The notes under the pieces are model-generated. The model had not been told where the DNA came from. It worked only from the letters and a program-made list of their open reading frames with translations, and did not search any database. From JBBPXY01 sp038200435 (GTDB lineage Bacteria > Actinomycetota > Thermoleophilia > Solirubrobacterales > Solirubrobacteraceae), in contig JBBPXY010000050.1 in assembly GCA_038200435.1 (NCBI GenBank), positions 1 through 14,856 on the forward strand: a DNA stretch of 14,856 bases, written 5' to 3'. Positions 1 through 9,651 of this stretch are shown in pieces (within the stretch, counting starts at the first letter, position 1; each line of letters opens with the position of its first letter). Both the position numbers and the translations under genes were made by a program.

Positions 1-422
1 AGAAGGACGCCCAGCAGGCTCTGGTCGTAAGACGCGTCGTCCGCGACCTCGACCTGCCGGTGTGCATCGACATCGTGCCTACCGTCCGCGAGCCCGGCGG
101 CCTTGCGCTGTCGAGCCGCAACGCGCACCTGAGCGCCGGCGAGCGTGGGCGGGCGATCGCCCTGTCGAGCGCGCTGCGCGCGGCCGAGACCACCGTTGCA
201 GCAGGCGAGATCGATGCCGGGCGCGTGCTGGCCCGGGCACGGCAGGCGATGGACGCCCACGACGTCGAGCCCGAGTACCTCGAGCTCGTCTCGCCGGAGA
301 ACCTTGCCCCTGTCCCACGTCTAGACGGCCCTGCGCTGCTGGCTGTCGCGGCGCGCGTGGGCGCGACCCGACTCATCGACAACACGACGCTGCACCCCAG
401 TCAGAACGGGAGATCTCACTGA
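1..422 (+). CDS. panC: Pantothenate synthetase (pantoate--beta-alanine ligase), 3' part
   Basis: C-terminal part of the enzyme that joins pantoate and beta-alanine with ATP to give pantothenate. The reading frame enters at base 3 and is open from the window edge, so the start and the N-terminal nucleotide-binding half lie outside. The visible part begins KDAQQALVVRR, the family's conserved KD..Q stretch, followed by PTVREPGGLALSSRN (about residues 25-40 of the fragment), a hallmark containing the KMSKS-equivalent SSRN segment. The end, TRLIDNT, is also typical. The TGA stop at 420-422 lies one base before the panD ATG, so translation is probably coupled. An apparent GTG at 60 is internal to the domain and is not the start. 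Only the missing 5' end is uncertain. Confidence 0.95.
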   Translation, partial: KDAQQALVVRRVVRDLDLPVCIDIVPTVREPGGLALSSRNAHLSAGERGRAIALSSALRAAETTVAAGEIDAGRVLARARQAMDAHDVEPEYLELVSPENLAPVPRLDGPALLAVAARVGATRLIDNTTLHPSQNGRSH

Positions 423-423
423 C

Positions 424-819
424 ATGCAACGAACGATGCTGAAGAGCAAGATCCACCGCGCGACGGTGAGCGACTGCGACCTCAACTACGTCGGATCGAT
501 CACGGTCGATCCCGACCTGCTCGAAGCGGCCGACATCCTCGAGCACGAGCAGGTGGCCGTCGTCGATGTCGACAACGGCGCCCGCTTCGAGACCTACACG
601 ATCGCCGGAGAGCGCGGCTCCGGCGACATGAAGGTCAACGGCGCCGCCGCCCGCCTCGTGCACCGCGGCGACACGATAATCGTCATCTCCTACGCGAGCT
701 ACGACCGCGCCGAGCTCGCCGCCTACGAACCCCGGGTGGTCCACGTGGATCGCACCAATCAGATCATCGACGTCGACGCCGAGGTGGCGACCCTCCTTCA
801 GGGCGCCAACCAGAGCTAA
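424..819 (+). CDS. panD: Aspartate 1-decarboxylase (pyruvoyl-dependent)
   Basis: Makes beta-alanine from L-aspartate, the second substrate of PanC. The 131-residue product has the whole family pattern: MLKSKIHR near the N terminus with the conserved lysine (K9), Tyr22, then Gly24-Ser25 in YVGSIT, the self-cleavage site whose serine becomes the pyruvoyl cofactor. NGARFETY (about residues 52-59), GERGSG and the NGAAA loop (about 71-75) follow in the usual order. The length is close to the family norm with a slightly longer tail. The ATG is preceded by GGGAG about 11 nt upstream, inside the end of panC. It is the middle gene of a panC-panD-panB run. All catalytic landmarks are intact. Confidence 0.97.
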   Translation: MQRTMLKSKIHRATVSDCDLNYVGSITVDPDLLEAADILEHEQVAVVDVDNGARFETYTIAGERGSGDMKVNGAAARLVHRGDTIIVISYASYDRAELAAYEPRVVHVDRTNQIIDVDAEVATLLQGANQS

Positions 820-843
820 CCCCACAGCGAAAGGCAGATCCCC

Positions 844-1725
844 ATGTCCGCCGTTCCCAACATCACCCTCGACCGCTCGGGCGACCGCCTGCCGGTCACC
901 CTCCCCCAGCTCGCCGAGAGCACGCGACTCGGCGAGGCGCTGGTCATGGTCACCGCCTACGACTATCCCTCGGCCCAGGTCGCCGAGGCCGCCGGCGTTG
1001 ATCTCGTGCTCGTCGGCGACTCCGGGGCCATGACCGTCCTCGGCTACCCGAGCACGGTGCCGGTCTCCGTCGAGGAGATGCTGATGCTTACCGCCGCCGC
1101 GCGGCGCGGGCTCTCCACTCCCTTCCTCGTCGCCGACCTCCCGTTCGGCTCCTACGAGGCCTCCGACGCGCAGGCGGTCGCCACCGCGCAGCGCTTCGTC
1201 AAGGAGGCAGGGGCCGACGCGGTCAAGCTCGAGGGCGGCGGCACCTCGGTCGATCGCGCCCGCGCCATCGCGCGAGCGGGAATCCCGGTGATGGGTCACG
1301 TTGGCCTCACGCCGCAGACCGCGACGGCCCTCGGTGGCTACCGGGCGCAGGGCCGCACCGCCGAGCGCGCACTCGAGGTCGCTCGCGACGCGCTCGCGCT
1401 GCAGGAGGCAGGCTGCTTCTCGGTGGTCTTCGAGGCCATTCCGGCCGCGGTCACCGAGCTCGTGATGCCGCGGATGGAGGTGCCGGTGATCGGCATCGGC
1501 GCGGGTGAGGCCACCGATGGCCAGGTGCTCGTGTTCCACGACCTGCTGGGCATCTACGAGGGCTTGAGCCCGCGTTTTGCCAAGCGCTATGCCTCCCTCA
1601 AGGGCGCGATGGTTGCCGGCGTGGGCGAGTATGCGGCCGAGGTCCGCAGCGGCGCCTTCCCGGCGCCCGAGCACACCTACTCGATCGATCCCGAGGAGCT
1701 CGCCGCGTTCCGGGCGGCGTTCTAG
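844..1725 (+). CDS. panB: 3-methyl-2-oxobutanoate hydroxymethyltransferase (ketopantoate hydroxymethyltransferase)
   Basis: First committed step of pantothenate synthesis: transfer of a hydroxymethyl group from 5,10-methylenetetrahydrofolate to alpha-ketoisovalerate. The 293-residue protein is a TIM-barrel PanB. MVTAYDYPSA is at about 35-44, VGDSGAMTVLGY at 57-68 with the metal-binding Asp59, VADLPFGSY with Asp98, VKLEGG with Glu130, GHVGLTPQ at 151-158, VFEAIP with the likely catalytic Glu197, and GIGAG.TDGQVLV near 217-230. The Asp59-Asp98 and Glu130-Glu197 spacings equal those I recall for the E. coli metal and catalytic residues. An AAGG element lies 9 nt before the ATG, 24 nt after the panD stop. 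The TAG stop is 3 bp from the stop of the converging acyltransferase gene, with no clear terminator between them. Confidence 0.97.
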   Translation: MSAVPNITLDRSGDRLPVTLPQLAESTRLGEALVMVTAYDYPSAQVAEAAGVDLVLVGDSGAMTVLGYPSTVPVSVEEMLMLTAAARRGLSTPFLVADLPFGSYEASDAQAVATAQRFVKEAGADAVKLEGGGTSVDRARAIARAGIPVMGHVGLTPQTATALGGYRAQGRTAERALEVARDALALQEAGCFSVVFEAIPAAVTELVMPRMEVPVIGIGAGEATDGQVLVFHDLLGIYEGLSPRFAKRYASLKGAMVAGVGEYAAEVRSGAFPAPEHTYSIDPEELAAFRAAF

Positions 1726-1728
1726 GCG

Positions 1729-2319
1729 CTACTCGGCGCCTTCGACCTGCTTGATCACGCGGGCGGGGGCACCAGCGGCGATCGAGAACGCGGGCAGGTC
1801 GCCCGTGACCACGCTGTTGGCGCCGATGACGCAGCGTTCGCCGATAGTCACGCCGCCGGTGATCACGACGTGCGCTCCGCACCAGACGTTGTCACCGATC
1901 TTCGTCGGGCCCTTCGTGGTGAACCCCTGCCAGGGCACCGGCTTCTCGAGGTCGTCGAAGCGATGGCTGCCGTCGGTGATGAAGCATCCGTTCGCGAACA
2001 TGCAGTGCGAGCCAATCTCAACGAGCTCCGTGGCCGCCACCATCACACCCAGGTTGAGGAAGGTGCCCTCGCCGATCCGGATGCGTGCCTCGCCCGGTGC
2101 CGTGATCCACACCCCCGGCTCGAACAGCGTCTGAGCGCCGATCTCGAGTCTCCCCTCGTCGAAGGCCTCGAGGACGTTGCCGTGCACGGGCCAGCGCACG
2201 AACGCGTCGCGGCGCATGAAGTGGGCGTGGATCCGGGCCCGGTTCCAGGGGAGTGAATTGCGTTCGTACCAGCGCCATTTCTGCCCCCACAGCTTCGCTT
2301 TGGCCAGGTCGATCTCCAC
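1729..2319 (-). CDS. Hexapeptide-repeat (left-handed beta-helix) acyltransferase, WbbJ/maltose O-acetyltransferase-like
   Basis: Probable O- or N-acyltransferase using an acyl-CoA donor. The 196-residue product has a short helical N-terminal part (about 1-55) and then a left-handed beta-helix made of [LIV]-G-x4 turns. Examples are IRIGEGTFLNLG (80-91), VEIGSHCMFANG (100-111), TKIGDNVWCGAHVVI and VTIGERCVIGANSVV, closed by GAPARVIK near the C terminus. ITDGSHRF (114-121) carries the likely catalytic His119, as in the maltose/galactoside acetyltransferase group. The start is GTG at 2319, 27 nt after the SRPBCC stop in the same frame; no good Shine-Dalgarno is visible, so it may depend on read-on from the gene before it. 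The acceptor substrate cannot be read from sequence; a sugar or cell-envelope glycan is the usual type. It is the last gene of the uvrA-methyltransferase-SRPBCC run. Confidence 0.85.
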   Translation of the reverse strand: MEIDLAKAKLWGQKWRWYERNSLPWNRARIHAHFMRRDAFVRWPVHGNVLEAFDEGRLEIGAQTLFEPGVWITAPGEARIRIGEGTFLNLGVMVAATELVEIGSHCMFANGCFITDGSHRFDDLEKPVPWQGFTTKGPTKIGDNVWCGAHVVITGGVTIGERCVIGANSVVTGDLPAFSIAAGAPARVIKQVEGAE

Positions 2320-2346
2320 TACTGCGGAGCATGACAGGCCCCAAGT

Positions 2347-2799
2347 TCAGCCGAGTCGCCGCTGCACCTCGTCGCGGCGGAAGTCGAAGATCTGCTCGAG
2401 GTCGCGGCGCACGAAGGCCATGTGGGCAACCGCCCCCGCCAACCCGAGCGGCAACCGATAGCGCACCCGGTCGCGCATAAGCGTCCCTTCGGCGTGCGGT
2501 TCGAAGGTGTGGGTGTGGTGCCAGAGCGCGTAGGGACCGCGCACCTGCTGGTCGACGAAGCGCCGGTCGGGCTCCCAGATGTCGATACGGGTCCTCCACC
2601 GCACGGGGACTCCGTGCAGCCGCAGGCGGTAGTCGATCAGCGCCCCCTCGGCCATCCCGATCGGCCGGGGGGTAATGACGCGGAACCCGAGGAACTTCGG
2701 TGTGATCGCCTCGAGGTTGTGTGCGTCCCCGAAGAACTCCCAGGTCTCGCGCGGCGCACGCCGGACGAGCTGCTTGCGCTCGAGAAGGTTTACACGCAC
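2347..2799 (-). CDS. SRPBCC/START-like ligand-binding protein (polyketide cyclase/dehydrase type)
   Basis: Small (150-residue) helix-grip protein of the SRPBCC superfamily, whose members bind hydrophobic ligands. The pattern is that of the bacterial group with an ERKQ.V strand, ETWEFFGDAHNLEAITP, IDYRLRLHGVPVRWRTRI, GPYALWHHTHTFEP and GTLMRDRVRYRLPLG, ending in the FVRRDLEQIFDFR helix. No catalytic residues can be assigned and the ligand is unknown. I chose the GTG at 2799 because homologue-like sequence begins directly there. A TTG at 2835 with a purine-rich GGAGCGAGGG before it is a real alternative and would add 12 residues. Upstream lie 73 nt after the methyltransferase stop, containing a small 5-bp hairpin (CCGAG at 2817-2821 with CTCGG at 2826-2830). 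The open frame further upstream is only the shadow of the methyltransferase gene. Confidence 0.8.
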   Translation of the reverse strand: MRVNLLERKQLVRRAPRETWEFFGDAHNLEAITPKFLGFRVITPRPIGMAEGALIDYRLRLHGVPVRWRTRIDIWEPDRRFVDQQVRGPYALWHHTHTFEPHAEGTLMRDRVRYRLPLGLAGAVAHMAFVRRDLEQIFDFRRDEVQRRLG

Positions 2800-2872
2800 G
2801 CCCAAAGCTACGGAAGCCGAGGCGGCTCGGGTCAACCCTCGCTCCGAGAACCTGCCGCCGCTACTGCCGCCT

Positions 2873-3663
2873 TTATTTCCGCCGCGCCAGGCAGATGGTG
2901 ATGCCGTGGCGCAGACCCGGCGGGAGCAGCCGGCCAGCCTCGTTGTAGAGCCGGGCACCCGGCGTGGCCGGCTCGAAGTAGTTCGTGACGTCGCAGCTGA
3001 GCACCCGCAAGCCGGCCTCTGCCGCCGCCACATAGAGCTCCGAGGGCGTGTACTCGTGAAAGTGGCCCGGGTTGTCACGCGTGCCCCGGATCGGCTCGTA
3101 GGGGTTGCGGCCGGCGAGCATCCGCAGGCGCTTGTGGAGAGCGCACGCGTTCGGCGTCTGGATGACCACGGCACCGCCGGACACCAGCCACGTGGAGGCA
3201 CACTCGAGGACGGCTACCGGGGACGTGTAGAGGTGCTCGATCACCTCCGCCATCACGACAACATCGTGCTGGGCGGCCTGAGGCCAGCGATCGCGGTGAT
3301 AGGCGTCGTTCAGATCGAAGTGGACGTGCTCCTCTTCGGGCCGAGGCGGGAAGCTCGGGTGCGCAAACCCAAGGGTGTCGACAACGCCTTCCGGATGGGC
3401 AGCACGGAGCAACTCGGTCTGGTAGTTCGGGCCGACATCGAGCAGACGCGGGCGCTCAAGCCGGCCACGCTCTCGCAGGAGGGCGTCGACGGTGCGCACG
3501 AGATGGAGGTAGCGGCGAGCGTGATAGGCGAGGTAGGTATGCGCCTCCTCGTCGAGCTCGCCAGCCAGCGCGGGGTCGGCCCGGCTCTCCCAGGCCCGGA
3601 AGTAGGAGCGCACGTCGGCCGGCGTACGAAGCGCCGGTCGCGGCGGTGCCGTAGCGGCGTTGC

Positions 3664-3667
<4 letters not shown>
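2873..3667 (-). CDS. Class I SAM-dependent methyltransferase
   Basis: A 264-residue Rossmann-fold methyltransferase of the Methyltransf_11/23 kind. Motif I is LLDVGPNYQTELL (75-87), a DVGP variant rather than the classic DxGxGxG, so SAM binding is likely but the loop is unusual. HFDLND (116-121) and VVVMAEVIEHLYTSP (136-150) are the next conserved strands; EVIEHL is the usual post-II motif. GGAVVIQTPN follows as motif III. The substrate is unknown. The GTG start (3667-3665) overlaps the uvrA TGA stop as GTGA, a classic translational-coupling junction, so expression should follow uvrA. It is followed by the SRPBCC and acyltransferase genes on the same strand, which together suggest modification of a lipid, glycan or secondary metabolite (inference only). 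Confidence 0.85.
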
Positions 3668-6537
<2,870 letters not shown>

Positions 6538-6545
6538 TGCCCTTG

Positions 6546-6557
6546 AGTTTATGTATC
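6546..6557 (-). promoter_or_regulatory. Possible -10 region of uvrA
   Basis: On the - strand the AT-rich run GATACATAAACT lies between the LexA-type palindrome and the uvrA GTG. TAAACT (6551-6546) matches TATAAT at four of six positions and would start transcription within a few bases of the GTG, giving an almost leaderless mRNA. GATACA is a second possible hexamer. No convincing -35 is present at 17 nt, so this is a weak call resting mainly on the local drop in GC and on its position next to the operator. Confidence 0.3.
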
Positions 6558-6571
6558 CGAACAGACGTTCG
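6558..6571. promoter_or_regulatory. LexA (SOS-box) operator upstream of uvrA
   Basis: The + strand reads CGAACAGACGTTCG, a perfect CGAAC-N4-GTTCG palindrome that extends one more base pair on each side (CCGAAC/GTTCGG). This is the core of the LexA/DinR box known from Bacillus (CGAACRNRYGTTYC) and mycobacteria (TCGAACN4GTTCGA). It lies 20 nt before the uvrA start, beside the candidate -10, where a bound repressor would block transcription. uvrA is a classic SOS gene in many bacteria. No other full match was seen in the intergenic regions of the window. Confidence 0.8.
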
Positions 6572-6608
6572 GTACGCCAGGTTCTCGCTAGGAGCGAGAA
6601 CTGGTACC
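6571..6608 (-). repeat. Strong hairpin between the SOS box and the multi-hairpin element
   Basis: GTTCTCGCT (6581-6589) and AGCGAGAAC (6593-6601) form a perfect 9-bp stem with a 3-nt loop. The arms continue outward as CCA/TGG (6577-6579 with 6602-6604) and GGTA/TACC (6571-6574 with 6605-6608), with small bulges on the left arm only. On the - strand there is no T-run after it, so it would be an I-shaped rather than a classic terminator. It could end transcripts coming from the DivIVA-like gene or from the element beyond, or act in DNA. Its outer bases overlap both the last base of the LexA palindrome and the outer stem of the neighbouring element. Confidence 0.5.
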
Positions 6609-6763
6609 CGTTGACGGAAGTACGGTCGAGCGCTCGCTGGCGCGGGCGGCGTCCTGGCCAGGACGCAGGCGATCCCTTTGCTGGTGGCAAAGGGAGAGCC
6701 GAGGACGACGCCAGGCGTCGATCCGCGACGGCGAGAGCCGAGCGTACTTCTGGAAGCGGGTAC
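6604..6763 (-). ncRNA. Candidate structured RNA or palindromic element of unknown family
   Basis: This 160-nt stretch is nearly all inverted repeat. The outer stem is GTACCCG (6604-6610) with CGGGTAC (6757-6763). The second stem is GAAGTACG (6617-6624) with CGTACTTC (6743-6750). A looser third stem pairs TCG 6626-6628 with CGA 6739-6741 and CTCGC 6633-6637 with GCGAG 6731-6735. Inside are three hairpins: an 18-nt perfect palindrome (6649-6666), TCCCTTTGC/GCAAAGGGA with a 5-nt loop (6673-6695), and CGACGC/GCGTCG with a 3-nt loop (6706-6720). A direct repeat GAGAGCCGAG occurs at 6694-6703 and 6733-6742. The - strand is slightly preferred because a third-stem mismatch becomes a G-U pair. I could not match it to tmRNA, SRP RNA, RNase P RNA, 6C RNA or a cobalamin riboswitch by their known core motifs. 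It may equally be a DNA-level palindromic repeat; transcription is unproven. Confidence 0.4.
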
Positions 6764-7551
6764 TACCCTTCGACGCTGGCGTAAACCTCGTCGAGCAGCG
6801 TGGAACGGTCGTTCAGGTCGAAGTTCTCGGCCAGGTAGCGATCGGTCTCGTCCCGTGGGGTGCCGTTGAGCGCCATGTTCAGCGCGATCAGCCGTGCTCC
6901 CTCCGAGTCGGACTCGTCGCCGTTGGCCGGAGCCGCGGCGTGGCGCGGCGCGCTGGCGTCCTCGGCGTCCTCGAGCTCCTCTTCGAAGTCATCGGGCTCT
7001 TCCACGGCTACCCGCGGCGCGGCGCGGCGCCTGAGGGGCGCGGGTTCGACCGCCTCGAAGCGCTGGCGCTCGCCCGTCGCCTCCTGTACCTCCGACATGT
7101 TGCCCTCGAGCAAAGCGAGGTCGGCGTTCAGGCGGTTCGTGCCCGTGCGCAGGCTCTCTACGAGAGCGTCGAGCTCCGTATCCATCGCCTCGATGCGCTG
7201 CAGCATCACCGAAGTCGACTCGGAGACCTTGCCCACGTACTCGCGGGCCTGCTCGCCGGCCTGCGAGCGCAGTCGGTCGGCCTCGGTCGAGGCGTCCTCG
7301 CGGATCTCGCGGGCCTCTTCCTCGGCCTGGCGCTCGATCTCGGCGGCGCTGGACTCCGCGGCCTCGACTATCGCCCGCACCTGCTCACTCGCGGCGGAGG
7401 CGAGCGTTTCGGTCCGGCGCTTGTTCGAGCGCTTGAGAGACTCGACCTCGCGCGTGAGCGACTCGAGGTGCGCGTCGACGGCGTCGGGGTCGTAACCCCT
7501 CCGGCCGATGGGGAAGTCCTTCTTCTCGATGGTCTGACGGTCGAGGGCCAC
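6763..7551 (-). CDS. DivIVA-domain coiled-coil protein
   Basis: A 262-residue protein with a DivIVA-type N terminus: TIEKKDFPIGRRGYDPDAVDAHL (about 7-29) has the signature in which a turn with GYD precedes the first coiled-coil helix. Long charged heptad-like helices run from about 27 to 160, rich in Glu, Ala and Arg (AAEIERQAEEEAREIRED and similar). A disordered acidic Ala/Glu/Asp segment follows at about 175-220, and then a conserved-looking C-terminal block ALNGTPRDETDRYLAENF. No membrane segment is seen. DivIVA/Wag31 proteins mark curved membrane at poles and septa and recruit cell-wall machinery, so that role is likely but the partner is unknown. The start is GTG at 7551, with AAAGG about 13 nt upstream. 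It sits between uvrB and uvrA, and its TAG stop touches the structured element. Confidence 0.8.
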   Translation of the reverse strand: MALDRQTIEKKDFPIGRRGYDPDAVDAHLESLTREVESLKRSNKRRTETLASAASEQVRAIVEAAESSAAEIERQAEEEAREIREDASTEADRLRSQAGEQAREYVGKVSESTSVMLQRIEAMDTELDALVESLRTGTNRLNADLALLEGNMSEVQEATGERQRFEAVEPAPLRRRAAPRVAVEEPDDFEEELEDAEDASAPRHAAAPANGDESDSEGARLIALNMALNGTPRDETDRYLAENFDLNDRSTLLDEVYASVEG

Positions 7552-7584
7552 GGGCGAAATAGACCTTTCGGGATGGAGGGCGCC

Positions 7585-7604
7585 GGAAGCCTAGCGAAGG
7601 CTCC
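7585..7604 (-). terminator. Small hairpin after uvrB
   Basis: AGCCT (7588-7592) pairs with AGGCT (7598-7602) across a 5-nt loop, and GG/CC extends the stem past one bulged A. It begins 17 nt after the uvrB stop on the - strand. There is no T-tract, so it is at best a weak or I-shaped terminator and uvrB may well be read through into the DivIVA-like gene. Confidence 0.25.
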
Positions 7605-7620
7605 ACTTTGGCGGTGCGTA

Positions 7621-9636
7621 TCAGGCGGGCGTTCGCTGCTCGTGCCGGGCCAGGTCGAGCTCGCGCGCCAGGGCCTTTATCTCGTCGCGCAGCTTCGCCG
7701 CGTACTCGAACCGCAGCTCCTCGGCGGCGACGAGCATCTCCTCCTCGAGCTCGACCATGGTCTTCTCGAGCTCTTCGGCGCTCATGTCGCCGTCCTTGCG
7801 CTTGATCCGGCGCCGGCCCTTGGGGACCTTCGACTCCATCTGCAGGAACTCAGCGATGTCGGAGATGCCCTTGACGATGGTCTCGGGCGTGATGCCGTGC
7901 TCCTCGTTGTAAGCCAGCTGAATCGCCCGGCGCCGGTCGGTCTCGCCGATGGCCGCGCGCATGGCGCGCGTTTCCTTATCGGCGTACATGAGCACCGTCC
8001 CGTCGACGTTGCGCGCGGCACGGCCGATCGTCTGGATGAGGGAAGTTTCCCCGCGCAGGAAGCCCTCCTTGTCGGCGTCGAGGATCGCCACCAGGGTCAC
8101 CTCCGGCAGGTCGAGGCCCTCGCGGAGCAGGTTCACGCCGACGAGCACGTCGTACTCGCCGAGCCTGAGCTCACGGATGATCTGGATGCGCTCCAGCGTG
8201 TCGATCTCCGAGTGCAGGTAGCGCACGCGGAAGCCCATCTCCAGCAGATAGTCCGTCAGGTCCTCGGACATCTTCTTCGTGAGCGTGGTGACGAGGCAGC
8301 GCTCGTCGCGCTCGACCCGCACCCGCACCTCGTTCATCAGGTCGTCGATCTGGTTCTTCGTCTCGCGCACGTCGATGTGGGGGTCGACGATGCCCGTGGG
8401 GCGCACGATCTGCTCGACGATGCGCGGCGCCCGGGTGCGCTCGTACTCGCCGGGTGTGGCCGAGACGAAGACGATCTGCGGGGTGATCGAGAGGAACTCC
8501 GCAAAGGTCTGCGGGCGGTTGTCCATCGCGCTGGGGAGGCGGAACCCGTAGTCGACGAGCGTCTGCTTGCGGGAGCGGTCGCCCTCATACATGCCGCCTA
8601 TCTGCGGCACCGTCTGGTGGGACTCGTCGATGAAGCAGACGAAGTCGCGCGGGAAGTAATCGATCAGGCAATAGGGCCGATCGCCCGGCTGGCGGCCATC
8701 GAGGATACGGGAGTAGTTCTCGATCCCTGAGCAGAAGCCCATCTCCCGCAGCATCTCCATGTCGTACTGCGTGCGCTGGCGCAGGCGGTGCGATTCGAGC
8801 AGCTTGCCCTCGGCCTCGAGCTCGGCGGTGCGGGCGTTCAACTCGCGCCCGATCTCCTGCACCGCGCCCTCGATCTGGCCCTCCTTGACGTTGTAGTGAG
8901 TCGCGGGCCAGACGGCGACGTGCTCGAGGTCGTCCTGGATCAGCTCGCCAGTCAGGGGGTCGAAGTGCTGGAGGCGCTCGACCTCGTCACCGAAGAGCGT
9001 GGCGCGGAACGCAGTCTCCGCGTAGGCGGGGAACACCTCGAGCGTCTCCCCCTTGACCCGGAACGTTCCGCGGCCGAGCGCGGTGTCGTTGCGCGTGTAC
9101 TGGATCGAGACGAGCTTGCGGAGGAGCGCATCGCGGTCGACGAAGTCGCCCTTGCGCAGGATCTGCATGTTCTCGTCGTAGGTCTCGGGTGAGCCCATGC
9201 CGTAGATGCACGAGACCGACGCGACGATGATCACGTCGCGGCGTGCGAAGAGCGAGGCGGTGGCCGCATGGCGCAGGCGGTCGATCTCCTGGTTGATGGC
9301 CGAGTCCTTCTCGATGTAAAGGTCCTTCGACGGAACGTAGGCCTCGGGCTGGTAGTAGTCGTAGTAGGAGACGAAGTACTCCACCGAGTTCGCCGGGAAG
9401 TACGTGCGGAACTCGTTGCAGAGCTGCGCGGCGAGCGTCTTGTTGTGGGCGATGATCAGCGCGGGCTTCCCCACCCGCTCGATGGTGGAGGCCATCGTCA
9501 TCGTCTTGCCGGTGCCGGTGGCCCCGAGCAGGGTCATGAACCGCTCGTCCTTGCCTATCCCTTCGGCGAGCGAATCGATCGCCTTGGGCTGGTCGGCCGC
9601 GGGGGAATAACCGGCGTCGAGCTTGTAGGCGGGCAC
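7621..9636 (-). CDS. uvrB: Excinuclease ABC subunit UvrB
   Basis: Helicase-like subunit that receives DNA from UvrA, verifies the lesion and recruits UvrC. The 671-residue protein has the Q-motif region AADQPKAI (Gln16), Walker A GATGTGKT (38-45), the damage-probing beta-hairpin with YYDYYQPEAY (91-100), motif II DESHQTVPQIGGMYEGDRSR near 337, motif VI QTIGRAARNVDG near 535, and a C-terminal UVR domain (about 624-658, LEEEMLVAAEELRFEYAAKLRDEI) that binds UvrC and UvrA. The start chosen is GTG at 9636 because UvrB proteins begin just there (MPAYKLDAGYSPAADQP). The frame is open further upstream to 9774, but that part is low-complexity and unlike the family. No Shine-Dalgarno is visible, and a -10-like GATAAC close by suggests a nearly leaderless mRNA. 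No full SOS palindrome was found before it. Confidence 0.96.
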   Translation of the reverse strand: MPAYKLDAGYSPAADQPKAIDSLAEGIGKDERFMTLLGATGTGKTMTMASTIERVGKPALIIAHNKTLAAQLCNEFRTYFPANSVEYFVSYYDYYQPEAYVPSKDLYIEKDSAINQEIDRLRHAATASLFARRDVIIVASVSCIYGMGSPETYDENMQILRKGDFVDRDALLRKLVSIQYTRNDTALGRGTFRVKGETLEVFPAYAETAFRATLFGDEVERLQHFDPLTGELIQDDLEHVAVWPATHYNVKEGQIEGAVQEIGRELNARTAELEAEGKLLESHRLRQRTQYDMEMLREMGFCSGIENYSRILDGRQPGDRPYCLIDYFPRDFVCFIDESHQTVPQIGGMYEGDRSRKQTLVDYGFRLPSAMDNRPQTFAEFLSITPQIVFVSATPGEYERTRAPRIVEQIVRPTGIVDPHIDVRETKNQIDDLMNEVRVRVERDERCLVTTLTKKMSEDLTDYLLEMGFRVRYLHSEIDTLERIQIIRELRLGEYDVLVGVNLLREGLDLPEVTLVAILDADKEGFLRGETSLIQTIGRAARNVDGTVLMYADKETRAMRAAIGETDRRRAIQLAYNEEHGITPETIVKGISDIAEFLQMESKVPKGRRRIKRKDGDMSAEELEKTMVELEEEMLVAAEELRFEYAAKLRDEIKALARELDLARHEQRTPA

Positions 9637-9645
9637 GTGTTCGAG

Positions 9646-9651
9646 GTTATC
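9646..9651 (-). promoter_or_regulatory. Possible -10 hexamer of uvrB
   Basis: GATAAC on the - strand matches TATAAT at four of six positions and would place the transcription start about 2-3 nt before the GTG at 9636. This fits the lack of a ribosome binding site. The -35 side (around TGTCGA) is poor, so the call is tentative. Confidence 0.25.

Noticed and set aside
373..1674. - strand open frame opposite panD and panB (433 codons)
   Set aside because: Antisense to two confirmed enzymes, with low-complexity His/Asp/Gly/Arg content.
2800..3201. Upstream part of the frame containing the SRPBCC gene
   Set aside because: Codes for a Ser/Arg/Thr-rich shadow of the methyltransferase gene; real homology starts near 2799.
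6538..6690. N-terminal extension of UvrA by 51 residues
   Set aside because: The frame is open but the residues are unlike UvrA and coincide with the inverted repeats and the LexA-type box; GTG 6537 fits the family start.
6604..6763. Known RNA families (tmRNA, SRP RNA, RNase P RNA, 6C RNA, cobalamin riboswitch) for the structured element
   Set aside because: None of their conserved core motifs (for example GGAAGGAAGC of SRP RNA, C6 loops of 6C RNA, or the B12 box) is present on either strand.
6940..8730. Long + strand open frame opposite the DivIVA-like gene and uvrB (596 codons)
   Set aside because: Antisense shadow crossing two real genes and their gap; no recognisable domain.
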